From NCBI RefSeq assembly GCF_002531575.1, contig NZ_NWTI01000023.1, forward strand, positions 1 to 64,000: DNA of 64,000 nt. Reading direction: 5' to 3'. This stretch comes from Bradyrhizobium sp. Y36. Its GTDB lineage: Bacteria; Pseudomonadota; Alphaproteobacteria; Rhizobiales; Xanthobacteraceae. Of this stretch, positions 52,180 through 61,040 are shown in pieces. Made by a program: the position numbers and the translations under genes. Below the pieces are notes generated by a model. It saw only the letters and a list, made by a program, of their open reading frames with translations. It had not been told where the DNA came from and did no database searches. Each line of letters opens with the position of its first letter. Within the stretch, counting starts at the first letter, position 1.

Positions 52180-55100
52180 TCAGGGAGTCTCCGGTTTCGT
52201 ACCCAACTGCCGGTTCAAGGCTTCGCCGCCGAGGAAGCGCCGCAGCGCCGCCGGCTTGACCGGCTTCGACAGGATCTCGCAGCCGCGCGCCCTCGCCTCC
52301 TTGCGGACCGCTTCGCTGCGATCACCGGTGATGACCAGCGCGCGAACCTCGCGGCCCGCCTTCTGCCTGAGATCGTCGAGAAAGTCCAAGCCGCTGCGGC
52401 CACCATCGAGATGGTAATCGAGCAGCACGACGTCCGGCTCCACGGTCGCGGCCGCTTCCATCGCCCCGGCGGCGTCTGCTGCGACCAGCACGCGATGTCC
52501 CCAGCCGCCGAGCAGCGCCGAAAGGCCGTCGAGGATGGCCGCGTCATTGTCCAGGCAGAGGATCGTCAGAGGCCGCTCCGCCGCCATCGGCGCGGCAATT
52601 GCCGGACCGCGCTGAAGCGGCTGGCCCGGTCCGTGCGCAAGCGGCACCGTGACGGCAAAGCAGGAACCATGTCCCGGACGGGAACGGACATCGACCGCAT
52701 GGCCCAGCAGCCGCGACACGCGATCGACGATGGCAAGCCCCAACCCCAGTCCCTTCTCCGATCCGGGTGCGAGGCGTTGGAACTCCTCGAAGATGCGCTT
52801 CTGGTCCGCCGCCGCGATTCCGACGCCGGTGTCCCAGACCTCGATGCGCAGCGCGCCGCCGCGCCTGCGGCAGCCGAGCAGGATGCGCCCCCTCGGCGTG
52901 TAGCGAAGTGCATTGGACAGCAGGTTCTGCAGGATCCGGCGCAGCAGATGCGGATCGCTGCGCACGGCGAGGCCGCAATCGACGACGCCGAAGGCCAGCC
53001 CGCGCTCGCGCGCCATCGCCGAAAACTCGACGTTCAACTGCACGAAGAGGTCGGCGATCGGGAAGTCGAAGACCTCGGCGCGCACGGCGCCGGCATCGTA
53101 GGAGGAGATGTCGAGCAACCTGTCGAGCACGTGCTCGGTGGAGCGCAGCGCCGTGACTGCGCTGCTCGCCAGAGTACGTTCCTTGTCGGCGTCGCCAGTG
53201 CGCGACGGAGCGCTCAGACTTTCGTCGAGCGCAGACAGAAACAGACGCGCCGCGTTCAGCGGCTGCAGCAGGTCGTGGCTGGCCGCGGCCAGGAAGCGGG
53301 TCTTGCCGAGATTGGCCTGCTCGGCCTCCGCCTTGGCCTGCTCGAGCGCCTCGGTCCGCTCGCGAACACGCAGCTCGAGCCCCTCATTGGCGCGTCGCAG
53401 GGCTTCGGCGGCACGGTGGCGTTCGGTGACGTCGGTATAGGTCGAGACGTAGCCGCCCTCGGCGGTGCGGTCATAGACGATCTCGAGCACCGTGCCGTCC
53501 GGCCGCTTGCGCTCGTAGAGATAGGGCCAGCTCTGCGTGGCGACGTCGCGGTTGACCAGGAGCGCGGCGAATTCGGACGCCGCATATTCGCCGCGCTCGA
53601 CATTGAACGCGATGAGGTCCGCCAGCGGAAGTCCGACGCGCACGAAGTCCGGCGGCAGATCGAGCAGCGCAATGAAGCGGCCATTCCAGGCGGTGATGTT
53701 GAAATCGGCGTCGAAGGCGCAGATGCCCTGCGGCACGCTTTCCAGCGTCGACTGCAACAGGCTGCGGTTGAAGCGCAACGCCTCCGAGGCTTCGTCGAGC
53801 ATCGCCATCGCCGCCCGCCGCGACAGCGAATGCCCTTCCAGCGAGGCCGCGATCACCACGCGCGCCGATGCCGCACCGATCGCCCCGGCGAGCAGGTTTT
53901 CGGTGAAGCGGATCGAGTCCAGATCGACCAGCCCGGAGGGATCGAGGCGCGGCCCGGTGCCGGCGATGCGGGCGGCAAGATAGCCGTCGAAGGATGCCGC
54001 ACCGCGCTCGGCACCGACAAAACGCAGCGCCAGTGCCCGAAGATCGTCGAGACGGACCAGCACGCGTGAGGACAGCTTTGGAATCGTCTCGCGAACGACG
54101 CCGTCGGCGAACGCGGCAGCCTGGTTACGCTCGACGGTCGACTGCCGTCCGAGCGCCGAGACCACCAGGAAGCAGACCAGATTGGCGCCGAGGCTCCAGA
54201 GCGTGGCGTGCGAGATCGGATCGATACCCTCGAGACCGAACAGCGCGTTCGGCCTGAGCCAGGCGAGTTGCCAGGGGCCGTTGCGAACGATCTCCGCGAT
54301 CCCGGGCCAGAGCGGCGCGGCCGAGGGCAGCAGCAGCGTATAAGCCCAGATGAAGAAACCGGCCGCGATCCCGAGCGAGGCGCCGGCCTTGTTGGCCCGC
54401 GGCCAGAACAGCCCTCCGACGAACGCCGGACCGAATTGCGCGACCGCGACGAACGACAACAGGCCGATCACGGTGAGCGGATAGGACTGGTTCACCAGAC
54501 GATGCATCAGATAGGCGAGCAGGAGGATACCAAGGATCGAGAGCCTGCGGACCGCCACCAGTACCGAAGTCATCGGCCGGCTCTGCGCGCGCAGGCCGAA
54601 CACGCGCGAGCGGAGCAGCAGCGGCATGATGACGTCGTTGCAGAGCATGGTGCTGAGTGCGACCGACGTCATGATCACCATGCCGGTTGCGGCCGACAAG
54701 CCGCCGAGGAACGCGATCAGGCTGATGGTGCCCGCATCCGCTGCGATCGGCAGCGAGATGACGTAGGTGTCGGGATCCATCATGCCGCCGAAGCGGGCGA
54801 GCCCGGCCGCGGCGATCGGCAGGATCAGCAGGCTGAACAGCGCGAGATAGGCCGGGTAGAGCCAGGCTGCGGTGCGCGTGTGGTTCGGGCTCTCGTTCTC
54901 GACGACGGCGACATGGAAGGCCTGCGGCAGGCACAGGAAAGCGATCGCGGAGATGACGATCGTCGCAGGCCACACCGGCTGCGTCGGATCGAAGCTCAGG
55001 ATGCCGGCCAGTTGCTGATCCGACTGGAACTGCGACAGCAGAGTGGCCGGTCCGCCGGAGAGTCCGAACAGCACGAACAGCGCGACGATCAGGAAGGCGA

Positions 55101-55725
55101 GCAGCTTGACGACGCTCTCGAAGGCGATCGCGAGCATCAGGCCGCGATGATGCTCGCTGGCATGGACGTGCCGGACGCCGAACACGATCGCGAACAGCGC
55201 CATCGACGCGGCGACGCCGAACGCCGAGTCCTGCCAGAACCGCAGCGCCTCGCCGCCGGCGCGCTCGGGCTGGAGGATCAGATAATCGAAACTCTTGCCG
55301 ACGGCCTTGAGCTGAAGCGCGATATAGGGAAGCACGCCGAGCAGCGATGCGAGCGTCACGAAGGCCGCGAGCACCTGGCTCTTGCCGTAACGCGCGGCGA
55401 TGAAGTCCGCGATCGAGGTGACGTTCTGCGCCTTGGCGATCGCGATCACCTTGGACAGCAGCCGCTGGCCGAACAGCAGAACCAGGGTCGGGCCGATATA
55501 GATCGTGGCGAAGTCCAGCCCGCTGGTGGCGGCCCGCCCGACCGAGCCGTAAAAGCTCCACGAGGTGTTGTAGACTGCAAGCGTCAGGCAATAGCTGATC
55601 GCGGCCGCCCAGGATTTCGGCGACACCAGCGGCCCGCCGGCACTCCGCCGATCGCCCCACCAGGCCACCAGGAACAGCGTGGTCACATAGCCGGCAGCGA
55701 CCGCGAGAACGAACCACGCCTGCAA
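52180..55725 (-). CDS. Symporter-domain hybrid histidine kinase (CrbS/MctS-like)
   Basis: A 1181-residue protein. Residues 1-510 form a 13-helix sodium/solute-symporter domain (SSF; TSWSFYGSVGRAATSGLDFA, IADFIAARYGKSQVLAAFVT). A PAS domain follows (LESVPQGICAFDADFNITAW) and then a coiled coil. HisKA has AAASHDLLQPLNAARLFLSA. The ATPase domain has NLLSNALRYTPRGRI, VWDTGVGIAAADQK and GLGLGLAIVDRVSRLLGHAV. A C-terminal receiver has VVLLDYHLDGGRSGLDFL. It is complete and likely active. The SSF part senses or transports a small carboxylate. It is followed two bases later by its LuxR-type regulator, and 0.25 kb upstream by an SSF carboxylate permease. Confidence 0.94.
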   Translation of the reverse strand: MQAWFVLAVAAGYVTTLFLVAWWGDRRSAGGPLVSPKSWAAAISYCLTLAVYNTSWSFYGSVGRAATSGLDFATIYIGPTLVLLFGQRLLSKVIAIAKAQNVTSIADFIAARYGKSQVLAAFVTLASLLGVLPYIALQLKAVGKSFDYLILQPERAGGEALRFWQDSAFGVAASMALFAIVFGVRHVHASEHHRGLMLAIAFESVVKLLAFLIVALFVLFGLSGGPATLLSQFQSDQQLAGILSFDPTQPVWPATIVISAIAFLCLPQAFHVAVVENESPNHTRTAAWLYPAYLALFSLLILPIAAAGLARFGGMMDPDTYVISLPIAADAGTISLIAFLGGLSAATGMVIMTSVALSTMLCNDVIMPLLLRSRVFGLRAQSRPMTSVLVAVRRLSILGILLLAYLMHRLVNQSYPLTVIGLLSFVAVAQFGPAFVGGLFWPRANKAGASLGIAAGFFIWAYTLLLPSAAPLWPGIAEIVRNGPWQLAWLRPNALFGLEGIDPISHATLWSLGANLVCFLVVSALGRQSTVERNQAAAFADGVVRETIPKLSSRVLVRLDDLRALALRFVGAERGAASFDGYLAARIAGTGPRLDPSGLVDLDSIRFTENLLAGAIGAASARVVIAASLEGHSLSRRAAMAMLDEASEALRFNRSLLQSTLESVPQGICAFDADFNITAWNGRFIALLDLPPDFVRVGLPLADLIAFNVERGEYAASEFAALLVNRDVATQSWPYLYERKRPDGTVLEIVYDRTAEGGYVSTYTDVTERHRAAEALRRANEGLELRVRERTEALEQAKAEAEQANLGKTRFLAAASHDLLQPLNAARLFLSALDESLSAPSRTGDADKERTLASSAVTALRSTEHVLDRLLDISSYDAGAVRAEVFDFPIADLFVQLNVEFSAMARERGLAFGVVDCGLAVRSDPHLLRRILQNLLSNALRYTPRGRILLGCRRRGGALRIEVWDTGVGIAAADQKRIFEEFQRLAPGSEKGLGLGLAIVDRVSRLLGHAVDVRSRPGHGSCFAVTVPLAHGPGQPLQRGPAIAAPMAAERPLTILCLDNDAAILDGLSALLGGWGHRVLVAADAAGAMEAAATVEPDVVLLDYHLDGGRSGLDFLDDLRQKAGREVRALVITGDRSEAVRKEARARGCEILSKPVKPAALRRFLGGEALNRQLGTKPETP

Positions 55726-55788
55726 GACATCCTCACCCGAAACAGTCTGATGCGCTCGCGACGCGCGGCCGGGCGCGGGGCGGATATT

Positions 55789-55880
55789 AGAGCGTTTTCC
55801 AGCGAAGTGGACACCGGTTCGCGTAAAGAAAACGCGTCAAAACAAGAATCCAGAGATTCCCGTTCCGATGCATCGGAACG
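55789..55880. repeat. Dispersed repeat plus perfect 20-bp palindrome
   Basis: TAGAGCGTTTTCCAGCGAAG, then GACACCGGTTCGCGTAAAGA and AAACGCGTCAAAACAAG. It is immediately followed by CGTTCCGATGCATCGGAACG (55861-55880), a perfect palindrome. The first part has a diverged copy at 44899. It lies between mctP-like and kinase genes, where it probably ends the mctP transcript. Confidence 0.8.
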
Positions 55881-55971
55881 GAAAGCTCCGGAGCGTCTTC
55901 AATCGCATGGAAGGCCGTTTCAGTCCGGAGACGAGCGGCGGCCGAAGGACTCTTCCGGCCGCCGCCCGCAA

Positions 55972-57465
55972 TCACTCGGCCGCCTCGCTGGACAACCGTT
56001 GCTGCGGCATGCGCTTGAGCGCGAGGTTGACCACGACCGCCACCACGATGTTGAGCGCGAGCGCGAGCAGGCCGGTGTAGATCGCAACCTTGCCGGCGCC
56101 GAAGTCGATGCTGTGCAGCGGCTTCAATCCATCCGACCAGGCGAGCCACGATCCGCCTGCCAGGCCGACGGCCCAGCCGGCCAGCAGTGCCGGGCTCGAG
56201 AACCAGTTCAGATAAAGACCGAACACCAGCGCCGGCAGCGTCTGCAGGATCCAGAGGCCCCCGAGCAGCTGCAGGTCGAGCGCAAACTGCGTCGGCATCA
56301 GGAGGATCGCAAGCAGGGCGCCGACCTTCACCAGCATGGAGGTGATCTTGGCGACCTTCGCCTCGCCCGCCGGCGTCACCTTCGGATCGACCCACACCTT
56401 CCAGAAGTTGCGGGTGAACAGATTGGCGGCACCGATGCTCATGACGGCGGCCGGCACCAGCGCCCCGATCGCGATCGCGGCGAAGGCAAAACCGGCGAAC
56501 CAGCTCGGGAACAGCAGCTTGAACAGCTCGGGCACGACGTCGTTGTTGCTGGCGAGCTTCAGCCCCGCCGCATGCCCCATGTAGCCGAGCAGCGCGAGCA
56601 GGCCGAGCAGCAGCGTGTAGGCCGGCAGCAGCATCGCATTCTTGCGGATGGTGTTGCCGCCCGAGGACGCGAAGATGCCGGTGAGCGTGTGCGGGTACAT
56701 GAAGGCGGCGAGCGCCGAGCCGAGCGCCAGCGAGGCGTAAGGCACGATCTGCGCCGGCGACAGCAGGATGCCGCCCGACCCTTTCGCCGCGAACGCCGCG
56801 TCCGCCGCGGTGAAGATCGCGCCGTAGCCGCCGAGCTTGGACGGCACGATCGCGATCGCCGCGATCACCACGATGTAGATCATGATGTCCTTGACGAAGG
56901 CGATCAGCGCCGGCGCGCGCAGGCCCGACGAATAGGTGTAGAGCGCCAGCACCAGGAAGGCGACCACCAGCGGGATCTCGCCATGCAGGCCGAGCGCCTT
57001 GATCGCGACCTCCATGCCGATGAGCTGGAGCGCGATGTAGGGCATCGTCGCCAGCACGCCGGTGGCGGCGACCGCGAGCTCGAGCCCGCGCGAGCCATAG
57101 GCGCCGCGCACCACGTCGCCGGCGGTGACATAGCCGCGCTCCTTGGCGACCTTCCACAGCACCGGCATCACCGCGAACACGAAGGGATAGACGATGATGG
57201 TGTAGGGCAGCGCGAAGAAGCCGTAGGCGCCGACCGCATAAACCAGTGCGGGAACGGCGATCACCGTGTAGGCGGTGTAGAAATCGCCGCCGACCAGGAA
57301 CCAGGTGATCCAGGTCCCGAACTTGCGGCCGCCGAGGCCCCACTCGTCGAGATGGGCGAGCGTCTCGGGCTTGCGCCAGCGCGAGGCGACGAAGCCCATG
57401 CCGGTGACGAGAACGAACAGTGCGAGGAATACGGCGAACGCCGCGCTATCGACATTAGTCAGCAC
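55972..57465 (-). CDS. MctP-like monocarboxylate symporter (SSF family)
   Basis: A 497-residue protein with 13 helices. WGLGGRKFGTWITWFLVGGD followed by FYTAYTVIAVPALVYAVGAY is the SSF N-terminal signature. SLALGSALAAFMYPHTLTGI and IGALVPAAVMSIGAANLFTR are typical of MctP of Rhizobium, which carries lactate, pyruvate, acetate and alanine. The exact substrate is inferred. The gene start overlaps the DUF3311 gene by 11 bases. An SSF-type sensor kinase lies downstream; in Rhizobium leguminosarum mctP is controlled by a sensor-regulator pair next to it, which matches this arrangement. Confidence 0.9.
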   Translation of the reverse strand: MLTNVDSAAFAVFLALFVLVTGMGFVASRWRKPETLAHLDEWGLGGRKFGTWITWFLVGGDFYTAYTVIAVPALVYAVGAYGFFALPYTIIVYPFVFAVMPVLWKVAKERGYVTAGDVVRGAYGSRGLELAVAATGVLATMPYIALQLIGMEVAIKALGLHGEIPLVVAFLVLALYTYSSGLRAPALIAFVKDIMIYIVVIAAIAIVPSKLGGYGAIFTAADAAFAAKGSGGILLSPAQIVPYASLALGSALAAFMYPHTLTGIFASSGGNTIRKNAMLLPAYTLLLGLLALLGYMGHAAGLKLASNNDVVPELFKLLFPSWFAGFAFAAIAIGALVPAAVMSIGAANLFTRNFWKVWVDPKVTPAGEAKVAKITSMLVKVGALLAILLMPTQFALDLQLLGGLWILQTLPALVFGLYLNWFSSPALLAGWAVGLAGGSWLAWSDGLKPLHSIDFGAGKVAIYTGLLALALNIVVAVVVNLALKRMPQQRLSSEAAE

Positions 57466-57631
57466 GGCGCGCGCTCCTGTAGACGATGTAGGTGAGAAGC
57501 GAGGTCAGCGGCACCCAGGCGAGCTGATACCAGTAGAAGAAGGGAAAGCCGAACAGATGCGGCTCCCGGATATTGTAGAACGGCACGATCATCAGGCCGA
57601 TGAACGGCAACAACAGCAACAGGCGTACCAC
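57455..57631 (-). CDS. DUF3311 small membrane subunit
   Basis: A 58-residue protein from the GTG at 57631, with GGGGAGGAGAG directly upstream. It has two hydrophobic segments (RLLLLLPFIGLMIVPFYN and YQLAWVPLTSLLTYIVY) joined by EPHLFGFPFFYW, the DUF3311 signature. Such proteins are encoded directly before SSF permeases and are presumed to help them, as a small accessory subunit. Its stop lies inside the mctP-like gene (11-base overlap). Confidence 0.88.
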   Translation of the reverse strand: MVRLLLLLPFIGLMIVPFYNIREPHLFGFPFFYWYQLAWVPLTSLLTYIVYRSARRAD

Positions 57632-57766
57632 GCGCTCTCTCCTCCCCTGTGAGTGAAGTCGACGCGCCTTGTCGTGGGCACGCCTTGAGCGCGATATAGC
57701 GGACAATACCGCCCAGCCCCTCCCCCTACCTTGGCTCGGCCAGACCCCCATACTTTCGTATCGCCC

Positions 57767-57881
57767 CGTCATGCGAGGAGCGAAGCGACGAAATTGCGAA
57801 GCAATTCTGCGCTGGCGACGAAGCCATCCAGACGGTCCCCGCGGAGGCAGTCTGGATTGCTTCGCTACCCTCGCAATGACG
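57767..57881. repeat. Dispersed repeat (CGTCAT...GCAATGACG type)
   Basis: The left part has CGTCATGCGAGGAGCGAAGC and GAAGCCATCCAGAC; the right part has GTCTGGATTGCTTCGCT and CTCGCAATGACG as inverted copies. From memory it is a frequent Bradyrhizobium intergenic element. Confidence 0.75.
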
Positions 57882-57910
57882 GTGGAGAGAGCGCGCACTC
57901 TTCCCCTCCG

Positions 57911-58047
57911 GTGCCCCGGACGCGGCGCAGCGCTTCTTCAGCGGTGCGCTGCTGAGCCGGGCCCATCTCTCCACGGGTACCGTGTCGCCTTCTGGGTCCC
58001 GGCTCTGCGCAGCAGCGTTGCACGCTGCAGCGCGTCCGGGACACGAG
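57911..58047. repeat. Dispersed 137-bp repeat, copy 2
   Basis: GTGCCCCGGACGCGGCGCAG to CAGCGCGTCCGGGACACGAG, matching copy 1 at 16651 over its whole length with a variable centre. With the element at 57767 it fills the 458-base gene-free stretch 57632-58089. Confidence 0.85.
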
Positions 58048-58089
58048 ACCTGCAATGACGAAAGTGCGAGGTGCGCGAGCTCGCCCTCG

Positions 58090-58959
58090 CTACCGCCTGG
58101 GCGTCGCCGCCGCCGGCTTCGGCGGCTCGGGCGGCGGGGCTGGCTGCGAGGAGTTGCTGGCGCCGAACAGCACGCGGGTCGGGTTGCGGTCGAAATTGTT
58201 CACGGCGCGGCTGATGTCGCCGAGCGTGCGGCGGCCGTCGGCCATCAGCGCACCCGAGCGCTTGTCGAAATCGTCGGCGAGCTCGCGGATCGATTTGACC
58301 GCCTGGAACAGCTCGCCGCCGTCCTTGCCCCCGGCGAGCGTATTGAGGCCGAGCATGAGATTGTCGGCCTTGAGCACGACGCCGTCGACCTTGGCCATCA
58401 CGCCGTCGATCTTCTCGGAATTGCGCGCGAGCGAACTGGTGAAGGTCTCCAGGTTCTTCAGCGAGTTCTTCACCGATTCCTGATTGTCTGCGACGATCTT
58501 GTTGATGTTCTGCAGCGTGCCGCGGATCGCCTCGGTGACGTCCTGCAGCTTGTTGGGGTCGGCGGTCAGCGTCGGGATGCCGTCCTGGTCGAGCGGCGGC
58601 GGGGCCGCGGCTTCGTCGCCACCCTTGAGCGAGATCGCGGCAACGCCGGTCAGGCCCTGGAATTCGAGACCGACCAGGGTGTCCTTGCGGATCGGGGCGT
58701 TGTTCTCGATCATGGCGAGTGCGACAACCCGCCGCGGGTTGTCGAGCTTCACCGAGACCACCTCACCCACCCGGATACCGTTGAAGTTGACGCTGCCGCC
58801 ATTGCGCAGGCCCGCCGCCGGGCCCTCGAACACGACGCGCAGCGGGCTGCGCTGCTTGGTGGTGTGCAGCGACTGGAACCACAGCACGAAGCCGATCGCC
58901 GCCGCGATCACCGCCAGCGTGAACGATCCGATCAAAACGTAGTTCGCCCGCGTTTCCAT
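58090..58959 (-). CDS. mlaD: MlaD-like MCE-domain lipid transport protein
   Basis: A 289-residue protein with one N-terminal membrane helix (ANYVLIGSFTLAVIAAAIGF). The MCE domain is SPLRVVFEGPAAGLRNGGSV, then FNGIRVGEVVSVKLDN and VGLEFQGLTGVAAISLKGGD. It is followed by a long helical region (about 125-255) that would extend across the periplasm, as in the longer PqiB/LetB-type proteins, and a Pro-rich end. It is the substrate-binding part of a phospholipid transport ABC system between inner and outer membranes. The gene lies 29 bases after mlaF. Confidence 0.92.
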   Translation of the reverse strand: METRANYVLIGSFTLAVIAAAIGFVLWFQSLHTTKQRSPLRVVFEGPAAGLRNGGSVNFNGIRVGEVVSVKLDNPRRVVALAMIENNAPIRKDTLVGLEFQGLTGVAAISLKGGDEAAAPPPLDQDGIPTLTADPNKLQDVTEAIRGTLQNINKIVADNQESVKNSLKNLETFTSSLARNSEKIDGVMAKVDGVVLKADNLMLGLNTLAGGKDGGELFQAVKSIRELADDFDKRSGALMADGRRTLGDISRAVNNFDRNPTRVLFGASNSSQPAPPPEPPKPAAATPRR

Positions 58960-58988
58960 CAGGTGCTCCGGCTACTCATCCCAGCTAC

Positions 58989-59777
58989 TCAAGTCATGAC
59001 CGCGCGGGCGCGCTTGCCATGGAAATACTGCCTCAACCAGGGATGCTGCGAGGCCTGCATGTCGGCGATCGACCCTGCCGCAATGATCTTACCGTTCCCT
59101 AAAACGGCGATGCGGTCACATGCTGTGTAAAGGCTGTCGAGATCGTGGGTTACCATGAAAACCGTCAGCCCCAAAGTGCGCTGAAGCGTCCTGACCAGGT
59201 CGTCGAAGTCGCCGGCGCCGATCGGATCGAGGCCGGAGGTCGGCTCGTCCAGGAACACGAGATCCGGATCGAGCGAGAGCGCGCGGGCGAGCGCGACGCG
59301 TTTGATCATGCCGCCCGAGAGCTCGGAGGGAAAGCGTTCGGCGACCTCAGGCTTGAGCCCGACCATGGTGAGCTTGGCCATGGTGATCTCGTCCATCAGC
59401 CGCTGCGAGACCCGCAAATATTCGCGCATCGGAAACTGGATGTTCTGCCGCACCGTCAGCGAGGAGAACAGCGCGCCCTGCTGGAACAGGACGCCCCAAC
59501 GCCGCTCGACGTTGCGGCGCTGCGCGGTGTTGGACGAATCGAGATCGACGCCGAACACCTCGATGGAGCCCGCAACCTTCGGCACGAGGCCGATGATGGT
59601 GCGTGTCAGCACCGACTTGCCCGCGCCGGAGGGGCCGACAAAGCCCAGGATCTCGCCGCGCTTGACGTCGAGGTTGAGACCGTCGAGCACGCGTGTCGCG
59701 CCGAACTGCACGGTGATGTCGCGGACGCGGATGATGGGATCTGAGGTTTCACGTTGAGCTTCTCCTGCCATCGTCAC
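58989..59777 (-). CDS. mlaF: MlaF-like ABC ATPase
   Basis: A 262-residue ATPase. Walker A: FVGPSGAGKSVL. Signature: LSGGMIKRVALARAL. Walker B: DLVFLDEPTSGLDP, followed by the H-loop VTHDLDS. LSGGM (rather than LSGGQ) and GGMIKRVALARA are typical of MlaF/TtgA-type lipid transporters. It overlaps the mlaE stop by four bases (ATGA) and drives the transport complex on the cytoplasmic side. Confidence 0.95.
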   Translation of the reverse strand: MTMAGEAQRETSDPIIRVRDITVQFGATRVLDGLNLDVKRGEILGFVGPSGAGKSVLTRTIIGLVPKVAGSIEVFGVDLDSSNTAQRRNVERRWGVLFQQGALFSSLTVRQNIQFPMREYLRVSQRLMDEITMAKLTMVGLKPEVAERFPSELSGGMIKRVALARALSLDPDLVFLDEPTSGLDPIGAGDFDDLVRTLQRTLGLTVFMVTHDLDSLYTACDRIAVLGNGKIIAAGSIADMQASQHPWLRQYFHGKRARAVMT

Positions 59778-60907
59778 ATCCCGATCGAGGCGAAGAAGAT
59801 GGCGAACACGCCGTCCATCACGATGACGAAGAAGATGCCCTTCACGACCGAGGCCGTGGTGTGCTGGCCCAGCGACTCCGCGCTGCCCTGCACGGCAAGG
59901 CCTTCGACGCAGGCGACGATGCCGATCACGGCGGCCATGACCGGGGCTTTCACGATGCCGACAATGAAATGGTCGATCGAGATGGCGTCGCGCAAGCGCA
60001 GCAGGAAGGCCTCGGGCTCGACCCCGCCATAGAGCCAGGCCACGAGCCCGCCGCCATAGAGCGCGGCCATCGCGCCGAGGAAGGCCAGGATCGGCAGCGC
60101 GAGCACCAGGGCCATCATGCGCGGCAGCACCAGGACCTCGATCGGATCGAAGCCCATGGTGCGCAGCGCGTCGATCTCCTCGCGCATCTTCATCGAGCCG
60201 AGCTCGGCGGTGTAGGCGCTCCCGGAGCGTCCGGCGACCATGATCGCGACCAGCAGCACGCCGATCTCGCGCAGCACCAGCACGCCCAGCATGTCGACCA
60301 CGAAGATGTCGGCGCCGAAGCGGCGGAAATGGAAGATGCCCTGCTGGGCGATGATGCAGCCGATCAGGAAGGTGATCAGCACGATGATCGGCACCGCGCG
60401 CCAGCAGACCTGCTCCATGTGATGCACGGTCGAGGTCAGGCGGAACGAGCGCGGATGGATCAGGACGCGAAAACCTGCCGCGAGCACGGCACCGAGCATG
60501 TCGACGAGACCCGCGACCGTGCCGCCGACGCCGGCCACGGCCCGGCCGATCTGCTCCAGCATGCCGGTGATGGTCACCGTGCCGCCGTCGACCACGGCCG
60601 TCGCCCTGACCCGCCGTACCTCGTCCACGAGGCTGGAATAATTCGCCGACAGTCCCGCGATCTGGGCCTCGACGGGCCCCTTGGTCAGGCTGCGGCGCAG
60701 CCGCTCGATCAGCCAGGCGCCGAACGTGTCGAGCTTGGCGACCTCGGAGACGTCGATGAAGATGCTTTGAGGGGTGCCTGCGAGCTTCTCGGCATCAGCC
60801 ACCATCCGCTCCAGGACCGGCGCGAAGCTCGCGGTCCAGGTCCCGGTGGCGCAGAGTGCCAGCGCGTTGCCCTTGGCAATCCGTTCCAGCTTCGGATCGC
60901 TATTCAA
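59774..60907 (-). CDS. mlaE: MlaE-like permease with N-terminal STAS domain
   Basis: A 377-residue protein. The TTG start at 60907 has GGAG eight bases upstream. Residues 1-100 are a STAS (MlaB-like) domain (ALALCATGTWTASFAPVLER, IFIDVSEVAKLDTFGAWLIE). The rest is the MlaE permease, with PIIVLITFLIGCIIAQQGIF, FVVDMLGVLVLREIGVLLVA, SAYTAELGSMKMREEIDALR and TMGFDPIEVLVLPRMMA. The natural STAS fusion explains why no separate mlaB gene is present. It heads mlaE-mlaF-mlaD; no periplasmic MlaC gene follows. Confidence 0.95.
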   Translation of the reverse strand: MNSDPKLERIAKGNALALCATGTWTASFAPVLERMVADAEKLAGTPQSIFIDVSEVAKLDTFGAWLIERLRRSLTKGPVEAQIAGLSANYSSLVDEVRRVRATAVVDGGTVTITGMLEQIGRAVAGVGGTVAGLVDMLGAVLAAGFRVLIHPRSFRLTSTVHHMEQVCWRAVPIIVLITFLIGCIIAQQGIFHFRRFGADIFVVDMLGVLVLREIGVLLVAIMVAGRSGSAYTAELGSMKMREEIDALRTMGFDPIEVLVLPRMMALVLALPILAFLGAMAALYGGGLVAWLYGGVEPEAFLLRLRDAISIDHFIVGIVKAPVMAAVIGIVACVEGLAVQGSAESLGQHTTASVVKGIFFVIVMDGVFAIFFASIGM

Positions 60908-61040
60908 ATGTCCGCTCCCGTGCCGGGGCGGAGAAAATCAGATGGTTGCGCACGCGCCCTTACCCAGAGAAGGTATCCCCAAGTGGTTAACGTTAGTTGC
61001 TAGAGGTAACTAGCAGGTTCAGATTTCGCCAGAGTTCAAA

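Noticed and set aside
60976..61020. TTAACG with TGCTAG/CTAGCA inverted repeat between mlaE and dgcA-like genes as a CtrA site
   Set aside because: Only one TTAA half-site is present and there is no second one at the 11-base spacing.
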